NCBI GenBank assembly: GCA_012512355.1
Contig: JAAZEI010000045.1
Location: forward strand, 1 to 11,165
Length of the DNA stretch: 11,165 nt
Direction of reading: 5' to 3'
DNA from: Clostridiales bacterium
Lineage (GTDB): Bacteria; Bacillota; Clostridia; Christensenellales; Aristaeellaceae
Part shown: piece after piece, positions 7,029 to 11,165 of the stretch
How the letters are laid out: the number at the start of each line of letters is the position of its first letter
Position numbering within the stretch: the stretch's first letter is position 1
The notes under the pieces: generated by a model
The model's input: the letters and a program-made list of their open reading frames with translations, nothing else
Told to the model about the DNA's origin: nothing
Databases searched by the model: none
Position numbers and translations under genes: made by a program

Positions 7029-7979
7029 ATGATTCTCAGCCTTTGCCTCAACCCCTCGATTGATAAGAGCATCTGTCTTGATCAATTGATCATTGGCAGC
7101 ACCAACCGTTCATGTCATGAGGCACAGCAGCCTGGCGGAAAAGGCATCAACTGCGCGGGTGTTTTGGCAGACCTGGGGCATGAGGTCAGCGTGGCAAGCT
7201 TTATATCACCTGCGGATGAAGCGTCAATCGCCGCGGGTCTCCACAGCCGGGGCAGCAGATTTAGCGCGGTTTATGTGGAGCAGAGGCTGAGGGTCAACCT
7301 CAAGCTGATTGACAGCAGCCGGGGTGAAGTAACGGAGATCAACGCCGCGGGACCGCAGGTGGGCGAAAAGGAACTGGCTCAAATGAGCGACCTGGTGGGG
7401 GAGATCGCTGCGGATTGTGAGTGGGCGCTGCTTTGCGGCAGCATGCCGCCGGGCTGTCCGGATGATTACTACCGGCAGCTGATGGGGCTGATTCGGCAGG
7501 TTTCACCATCCTGCCGCATTGCCCTGGATGTGCCGGGCCTGCCCTTTCGTTTTGGGATGCAGCAAAGGCCGGACCTGGTCAAGCCCAACCTCCAGGAGCT
7601 GTCTTTCTACCTGGGCTATCCTGTGAAAACCCTGGATGAAGCATATCTGGCAGCCAAAAAACTGCGGGACGAGGGGGCAGGAAGCGTGATTGTGTCCATG
7701 GGCGGGATGGGGGCACTGCTAAGCACCCACAGCCTGCAGGCTTTTGCGCCTGCCTTGAATGTACCCATTGTATCAACAGTTGGCGCGGGTGACGCGATGC
7801 TGTCGGCCTATATTGCCGGCCTGATAGAAGAAAAGAGCGAATCGGAGGCTTTTCGTCTGGCAGTCGGGGCCGCTGCAGCCAGGGTGGCCGGAAAAAGGTA
7901 TCCAGGGGACGAGTATGTCAAAAGGGTGCAGATACAGTTGAGGGACGACAGGGAAGGAAAAATTGAAGCTGTTAAATAA
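7029..7979 (+). CDS. PfkB-family sugar-phosphate kinase, 1-phosphofructokinase-like
   Basis: This ATP-dependent ribokinase-fold enzyme phosphorylates a sugar phosphate. The closest visible match is the FruK/LacC group (fructose 1-phosphate or tagatose 6-phosphate to the bisphosphate). The 316 residues match the family length. Motifs are the N-terminal LNPSID (7-12) typical of the FruK/LacC group, GGKGIN at 36-41, GSMPPG near 137-142, KPN at 185-187 with Glu190, and the C-terminal signature GAGDAM at 252-257 with catalytic base Asp255. The start has AAGGAG at 7015-7020, eight bases upstream. The usual partners, a fructose PTS and a DeoR-type regulator, are absent from both sides, so the substrate cannot be fixed from context. 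It appears to be a single-gene unit. The next gene starts 221 bases later with its own promoter. Confidence 0.9.
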   Translation: MILSLCLNPSIDKSICLDQLIIGSTNRSCHEAQQPGGKGINCAGVLADLGHEVSVASFISPADEASIAAGLHSRGSRFSAVYVEQRLRVNLKLIDSSRGEVTEINAAGPQVGEKELAQMSDLVGEIAADCEWALLCGSMPPGCPDDYYRQLMGLIRQVSPSCRIALDVPGLPFRFGMQQRPDLVKPNLQELSFYLGYPVKTLDEAYLAAKKLRDEGAGSVIVSMGGMGALLSTHSLQAFAPALNVPIVSTVGAGDAMLSAYIAGLIEEKSESEAFRLAVGAAAARVAGKRYPGDEYVKRVQIQLRDDREGKIEAVK

Positions 7980-8130
7980 TAAACGAAGTTGTTATCAATT
8001 CCTACTAATTTACTCTGTTATGTTTCCTGGTCGCAATACGGCCGATTATAACAAAGCAGCATGATTTTGACCGAATACTGTAAAATATCCCTGCTTTAAT
8101 TGAAAAGTTGATGCATTAAAAGAACAAGTA

Positions 8131-8139
8131 TGGTACAAT
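8131..8139 (+). promoter_or_regulatory. Extended -10 promoter of the hydrogenase-type operon
   Basis: TGG followed by TACAAT (8134-8139) forms an extended -10 element. It predicts a transcript start near 8146 and a leader of about 55 bases. TTGATG at 8108-8113 resembles a -35 box, but the 20-base spacing is too long for it to count strongly. Confidence 0.6.
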
Positions 8140-8153
8140 TCTAAATGGCGTTC

Positions 8154-8171
8154 TTGTGAATTAATTATTGA
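8154..8171. promoter_or_regulatory. Candidate Rex (NADH-sensing repressor) operator
   Basis: TTGTGAA, four bases (TTAA), then TTATTGA. The left half matches the Rex half-site exactly. The right half fits only partly the expected TTCACAA or TTAACAA. It lies just after the predicted transcription start of the operon, where a repressor would block transcription. Rex commonly controls hydrogenase and fermentation genes in Firmicutes, but the match is only half good. Confidence 0.35.
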
Positions 8172-8200
8172 CCTTGTGTGAAAGAGGAGGAAGCTGACAG

Positions 8201-8671
8201 ATGTGCGAGTGCACTGATAAGTATGCACAGCTTGATGAAATCATCATCAGGCACAAAGACGATCCGGGCGGGCTGATGCCGGTGATGCAGGAAGCGCAGC
8301 ACCTGTTTGGGGCGCTGACGATTGATGTCCAGGAGAAGATAGCCAAAGGGCTTGACAAGACCATGAGTGAAGTGTACGGCGTCGCCACCTTCTATTCACA
8401 GTTTACGCTGGAACCCAAGGGGAAGTATGTGATCAGCGTCTGCATGGGGACCGCCTGCTATGTCAGGGGCGCCCAGGCTGTGCTGGACAAGCTGTCAGAA
8501 TATCTGGAAATCCCCGTTGGCACCACGACCTCCGATGGTTTGTTTACGCTGGAGGGGACCCGCTGTCTGGGTGCCTGCGGCCTGGCCCCTGTGATGACGG
8601 TCAATGACGAAGTCTTTGGCCGTGTTACGCCCGGGCAGGTGGCATCTATCCTTGACAAGTTTCAAGACTGA
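8201..8671 (+). CDS. hydC: NuoE/HydC-like thioredoxin-fold [2Fe-2S] subunit of an electron-bifurcating hydrogenase
   Basis: This subunit carries a [2Fe-2S] cluster and passes electrons between the NADH/flavin subunit and the hydrogenase subunit. The 156-residue protein has the helical N-terminal part of the NuoE family (with VYGVATFYSQF near 58-68) and a thioredoxin-like C-terminal domain. All four cluster ligands are present: Cys81 and Cys86 in CMGTAC, and Cys122 and Cys126 in CLGAC. The start has AGGAGG at 8185-8190, ten bases upstream. Its TGA overlaps the ATG of the next gene by one base, showing translational coupling. NuoE subunits also serve NAD-dependent formate dehydrogenases and complex I. 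The gene order here (E-type subunit, ATPase domain, small [2Fe-2S] protein, F-type subunit) points to HydABC-type hydrogenase, but the catalytic subunit is outside the window. Confidence 0.93.
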   Translation: MCECTDKYAQLDEIIIRHKDDPGGLMPVMQEAQHLFGALTIDVQEKIAKGLDKTMSEVYGVATFYSQFTLEPKGKYVISVCMGTACYVRGAQAVLDKLSEYLEIPVGTTTSDGLFTLEGTRCLGACGLAPVMTVNDEVFGRVTPGQVASILDKFQD

Positions 8672-9228
8672 TGCGGGACTGGTCGCTCCATCTGCTTGAT
8701 TTGATGGAAAACAGCCTTCGCGCGGCGTCCACCCGGGTGGAGCTGAGCCTGGCGCTCAGCCAGGACGGGGCGCTGGACATCATTCTTCGGGATGATGGAT
8801 TTGGCATGGACAGAGACTTTGCAAGCCTGGCGACTGATCCTTTTACCACCACCCGAACGACGCGCAAAGTGGGGCTTGGGTTGTCCCTCGCCCAGCACAA
8901 TGCTGAGCTGACGGGCGGCTACCTGGAGCTGTTAAGCGAACCTGGCTGCGGCACGCGGGTGCATATCTGTATTTTGACAAGCCACATCGATTGCCTGCCC
9001 CTGGGCGATCTGGCGCAGACGATGGCCAGCCTGATCCTGCTCAACCATGACAAAACAGATTTTACGCTGGATATGTCTTCGCCCATGGGCAGCGAACACT
9101 TTAGCACCAAGGTGATCAAGGAGGTGCTGGGGGATGAGGTGGCGCTGAATGAACCTGAGGTGATCACCTATATAAAGGACCTGCTAAGCGAGCAGAGCCA
9201 GACTGTATTCGGAGGGATTTTATTATGA
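8671..9228 (+). CDS. Histidine-kinase-like ATPase (HATPase_c) protein in the hydrogenase operon
   Basis: This 185-residue protein has a GHKL/HATPase_c nucleotide-binding fold. Motifs are the N-box DLMENSLRA (10-18), DDGFGM (41-46, with Asp41, Gly43, Gly45) and GLGLSLA (68-74) after a threonine-rich ATP lid. It lacks a dimerisation/phospho-acceptor histidine domain, a transmembrane segment and a sensor domain, so it is not a conventional sensor kinase. The C-terminal 80 residues (about 105-185) match no domain I recognise. Genes of this type recur between the NuoE- and NuoF-like genes of bifurcating hydrogenase operons; I recall the order hydC-hydE-hydD-hydB-hydA in Acetobacterium woodii, where this would be hydE (unrelated to the maturase HydE). 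It overlaps hydC by one base and the next gene by four, so it is tightly coupled. The role is unknown. Regulation or assembly of the complex is possible. Confidence 0.88.
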   Translation: MRDWSLHLLDLMENSLRAASTRVELSLALSQDGALDIILRDDGFGMDRDFASLATDPFTTTRTTRKVGLGLSLAQHNAELTGGYLELLSEPGCGTRVHICILTSHIDCLPLGDLAQTMASLILLNHDKTDFTLDMSSPMGSEHFSTKVIKEVLGDEVALNEPEVITYIKDLLSEQSQTVFGGILL

Positions 9229-9605
9229 AAACACTGCAAGAGCTGGAGGCCATCCGCCAAAAAACGCTCGACAGGATCAGCATGCGCAAGGAAGACAAGG
9301 AAGTTGCTGTGCGCATCGTCATCGGCATGGCCACCTGCGGCATCGCAGCCGGCGCGCGCCCGGTGATGGCCACCTTTATGGAAGAAATTGAACGCCGTCA
9401 CCTGCACAGCGTCAACCTGACGCAGACAGGCTGCATCGGTATGTGCCGGCTTGAGCCGATTGTTGATGTTTTTACACCCGACGGCGGGAAGGTGACCTAT
9501 GTCAATGTCACACCTGAAAAGGTGCGCATGATTGTAGCTGACCATGTGGTCAACGGACACCCAGTGAGTGAGTATACCATCGGCGCTGTGGATGCACAGG
9601 CCTGA
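9225..9605 (+). CDS. Small thioredoxin-like [2Fe-2S] ferredoxin-type subunit (HydD-like)
   Basis: This 126-residue protein resembles the stand-alone thioredoxin-like [2Fe-2S] proteins found in hydrogenase operons. I recall one as HydD of the Acetobacterium woodii complex. After a short N-terminal helix comes a thioredoxin-like domain with ATCGIAAGA (36-44) and TGCIGMCRLEP (68-78). Only three cysteines are present, Cys38, Cys70 and Cys74. The usual second cysteine of the first pair is replaced within CGIAAGA, so a cluster would need a non-cysteine or external fourth ligand, or the protein may not bind one. The ribosome site GGAGGG at 9211-9216 lies inside the upstream gene, and the ATG overlaps its stop by four bases. 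HydB follows after 14 bases. The likely role is an accessory or electron-carrying subunit. Confidence 0.88.
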   Translation: MKTLQELEAIRQKTLDRISMRKEDKEVAVRIVIGMATCGIAAGARPVMATFMEEIERRHLHSVNLTQTGCIGMCRLEPIVDVFTPDGGKVTYVNVTPEKVRMIVADHVVNGHPVSEYTIGAVDAQA

Positions 9606-9619
9606 GCAGAGGGAGCAGT

Positions 9620-11165
9620 ATGGATTTTTTTCGTTCACATGTTTTAATTTGCGGCGGTACGGGCTGTACCTCCTCGGGCAGCGAGAAGCTGATTGACCAC
9701 TTGAATCTCAAGCTCATTGAGCTGGACCTGGTCAAAGAGATCAAGCCCATCCGCACGGGCTGCTTTGGCTTGTGCGAGGCCGGGCCCATCGTGATTGTTT
9801 ACCCGGAAGGCACCTTTTATTCGCATGTCACAGTCGCTGATATGGACGAGATTGTCTTTGAGCATCTGCTCAAAGGCCGGGTCGTCAAGCGCCTGCTGCA
9901 CCAGGACAAGGACATCGACCACACCATTGAGATGTCGCTGACCGAAATCCCCTTTTATAAGCATCAGACGCGTGTCGCGCTGAGAAATTGCGGTGTGATA
10001 GCGCCTGAAGAAATTGATGAATATTTGGCTTTTGACGGCTACAAGGCGCTTGAAAAAAGCCTGCTGTCACTCAGCCCTGATGAAGTGATTGACATCATCA
10101 CCCTGTCAGGCCTCAGGGGACGCGGAGGCGGCGGCTTTTCCACCGGGCTGAAGTGGAAGTTTGCCAGAGCGACCCAGGCGGATACCAAATATGTAATCTG
10201 CAATGCCGATGAGGGTGACCCCGGTGCCTTTATGGACAGGTCAGTCCTGGAAGGTGACCCGCACTCTGTGCTGGAGGCGATGGCCATCACGGGCTATGCC
10301 ATCGGCTCCCATGAAGGCTATATCTACGTGCGTGCTGAGTACCCCATTGCCGTCAGCCGCCTGGCGATGGCCATTGAGCAAGCCAAAGAGTATGGCTTGC
10401 TTGGCAAAGATATTTTGGGCAGCGGATTTGATTTTGACATCCACATCAGACTGGGGGCAGGCGCCTTTGTCTGCGGCGAAGAAACAGCCCTGATGGTTTC
10501 CATCCAGGGCGAGCGCGGTGAGCCAAAGCCAAAGCCGCCCTTCCCGGCCGTTAAAGGGCTGTTTGGCATGCCCACCAACATCAACAATGTCGAGACCTAT
10601 GCCAACATACCCCCCATCATCAACAAGGGGGCTGAGTGGTTTAGGTCCATGGGCACGCAGAAAGCCCCCGGCACCAAGGTCTTTGCCCTGGGCGGCAAGA
10701 TCAACAACACCGGCCTTGTCGAAGTGCCCATGGGCACCTCTTTGCGCAAGGTGATTTATGATATCGGCGGCGGCATCCCCGGCGGCCGCAAGTTCAAGGC
10801 AGTGCAGACAGGCGGCCCTTCGGGCGGCTGCATCCCAAGCGAACTGCTGGATGTGTCCATTGATTACGAATCACTCACCGACATCGGCTCCATGATGGGG
10901 TCGGGCGGCATGATTGTGATGGATGAAGATAACTGCATGGTCGATATTGCACGCTTCTTTCTGGACTTCACCGTGGATGAAAGCTGCGGCAAGTGCACGC
11001 CCTGCCGCATCGGCACCAAGCGCATGCTGGAGATACTTGACCGCATCGTCACAGGCAAAGGCGAAGAAGGCGATATCCAGAAGCTGGAAAAGCTGGCCGG
11101 CAGCATCAAAGACACCGCTCTGTGCGGCCTGGGGCAAACAGCGCCAAACCCGGTGCTGTCAACCA
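9620..11165 (+). CDS. hydB: NuoF/HydB-like NADH-binding flavoprotein subunit, partial (C-terminus beyond right edge)
   Basis: This FMN and iron-sulfur subunit binds NAD(H) and, in bifurcating hydrogenases, forms the core where NADH and ferredoxin electrons meet. The frame is open from the ATG at 9620 to the window end (515 codons, against roughly 600 for the family). An N-terminal thioredoxin-like [2Fe-2S] domain has Cys11, Cys16, Cys48 and Cys52. Next come the glycine-rich GRGGGGF (167-173) and NADEGDPGAF (195-204) of the FMN/NADH site. A [4Fe-4S] site follows, CGKCTPC (Cys456, Cys459, Cys462) with Cys502 forty residues later. The N-terminal [2Fe-2S] extension is usual for HydB-type rather than complex I NuoF. 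A C-terminal ferredoxin domain would be expected beyond the edge. GGGAG at 9611-9615 serves as ribosome site with short spacing. The operon presumably continues into hydA, but this cannot be seen. Confidence 0.94.
   Translation, partial: MDFFRSHVLICGGTGCTSSGSEKLIDHLNLKLIELDLVKEIKPIRTGCFGLCEAGPIVIVYPEGTFYSHVTVADMDEIVFEHLLKGRVVKRLLHQDKDIDHTIEMSLTEIPFYKHQTRVALRNCGVIAPEEIDEYLAFDGYKALEKSLLSLSPDEVIDIITLSGLRGRGGGGFSTGLKWKFARATQADTKYVICNADEGDPGAFMDRSVLEGDPHSVLEAMAITGYAIGSHEGYIYVRAEYPIAVSRLAMAIEQAKEYGLLGKDILGSGFDFDIHIRLGAGAFVCGEETALMVSIQGERGEPKPKPPFPAVKGLFGMPTNINNVETYANIPPIINKGAEWFRSMGTQKAPGTKVFALGGKINNTGLVEVPMGTSLRKVIYDIGGGIPGGRKFKAVQTGGPSGGCIPSELLDVSIDYESLTDIGSMMGSGGMIVMDEDNCMVDIARFFLDFTVDESCGKCTPCRIGTKRMLEILDRIVTGKGEEGDIQKLEKLAGSIKDTALCGLGQTAPNPVLST

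Larger units (their letters stand above)
7980..8200. other. Intergenic region between the sugar kinase and the hydrogenase operon
   Basis: This AT-rich 221-base spacer has no credible open frame and no clear terminator after the kinase gene. It contains a widely spaced inverted pair, TTGTTAT at 7989-7995 and ATAACAA at 8048-8054. The hydC promoter and a Rex-like site lie in its last third. No known riboswitch structure was recognised. Confidence 0.6.

Noticed and set aside
8029..8045. Short hairpin GGTCG-CAATA-CGGCC after the sugar kinase
   Set aside because: It has only five pairs with one G-U and no T-tract follows, so it does not qualify as a terminator.
9168..9638. 156-codon minus-strand open frame in the hydrogenase operon
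   Set aside because: It is antisense to the HydD-like gene. The plus-strand genes have overlapping starts and stops and ribosome sites.

Overview
The window looks like part of the chromosome of a fermentative, probably strictly anaerobic Bacillota (Clostridia-like) bacterium of moderate GC content. This rests on strong AGGAGG-type ribosome binding sites, sigma-A-type promoters, a TTG start, a freestanding PduL phosphotransacylase, a cytoplasmic GH13 alpha-amylase, a small Clostridia-type family of unknown function, and an operon of NuoE/NuoF-like subunits arranged as in electron-bifurcating [FeFe] hydrogenases. No mobile element, CRISPR array, tRNA or rRNA was seen. The species cannot be named from the sequence alone.

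Layout. (1) 1-1268, minus strand: the N-terminal two thirds of a CopB-type (CPH motif) copper P-type ATPase, cut by the left window edge. Upstream lie copper-operator-like sequences. (2) 1498-2955, plus: an intracellular alpha-amylase. It converges on pduL (3079-3645, minus), and a strong hairpin lies between them. (3) 3786-4124, plus: a 112-residue DUF6054-like protein with a TTG start, diverging from pduL. (4) 4151-6812, minus: a two-gene unit with a YdcZ/DUF606-type membrane transporter first, then a membrane diguanylate cyclase with an extracellular ABC-substrate-binding-like sensor. (5) 7029-7979, plus: a solitary PfkB-family (1-phosphofructokinase-like) sugar kinase. (6) 8201 to the right edge, plus: a tightly coupled operon of NuoE/HydC, a histidine-kinase-like ATPase domain protein, a small thioredoxin-like [2Fe-2S] protein and NuoF/HydB (cut by the edge). 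The catalytic hydrogenase subunit would be expected just outside the window.

How it fits together. Amylase and sugar kinase feed glycolysis. PduL would convert acyl-CoA to acyl phosphate for ATP synthesis by an acyl kinase. The HydB/HydC module would reoxidise NADH, with reduced ferredoxin, to give H2. A partly conserved Rex-like operator just after the predicted hydC start site would fit NADH/NAD+ control. The c-di-GMP synthase and copper pump are accessory functions. Most genes belong to known families. The least explained parts are the ATPase-domain protein in the hydrogenase operon, the three-cysteine ferredoxin-like subunit, the pairing of a transporter with a substrate-binding GGDEF sensor, and several unassigned palindromes between genes.
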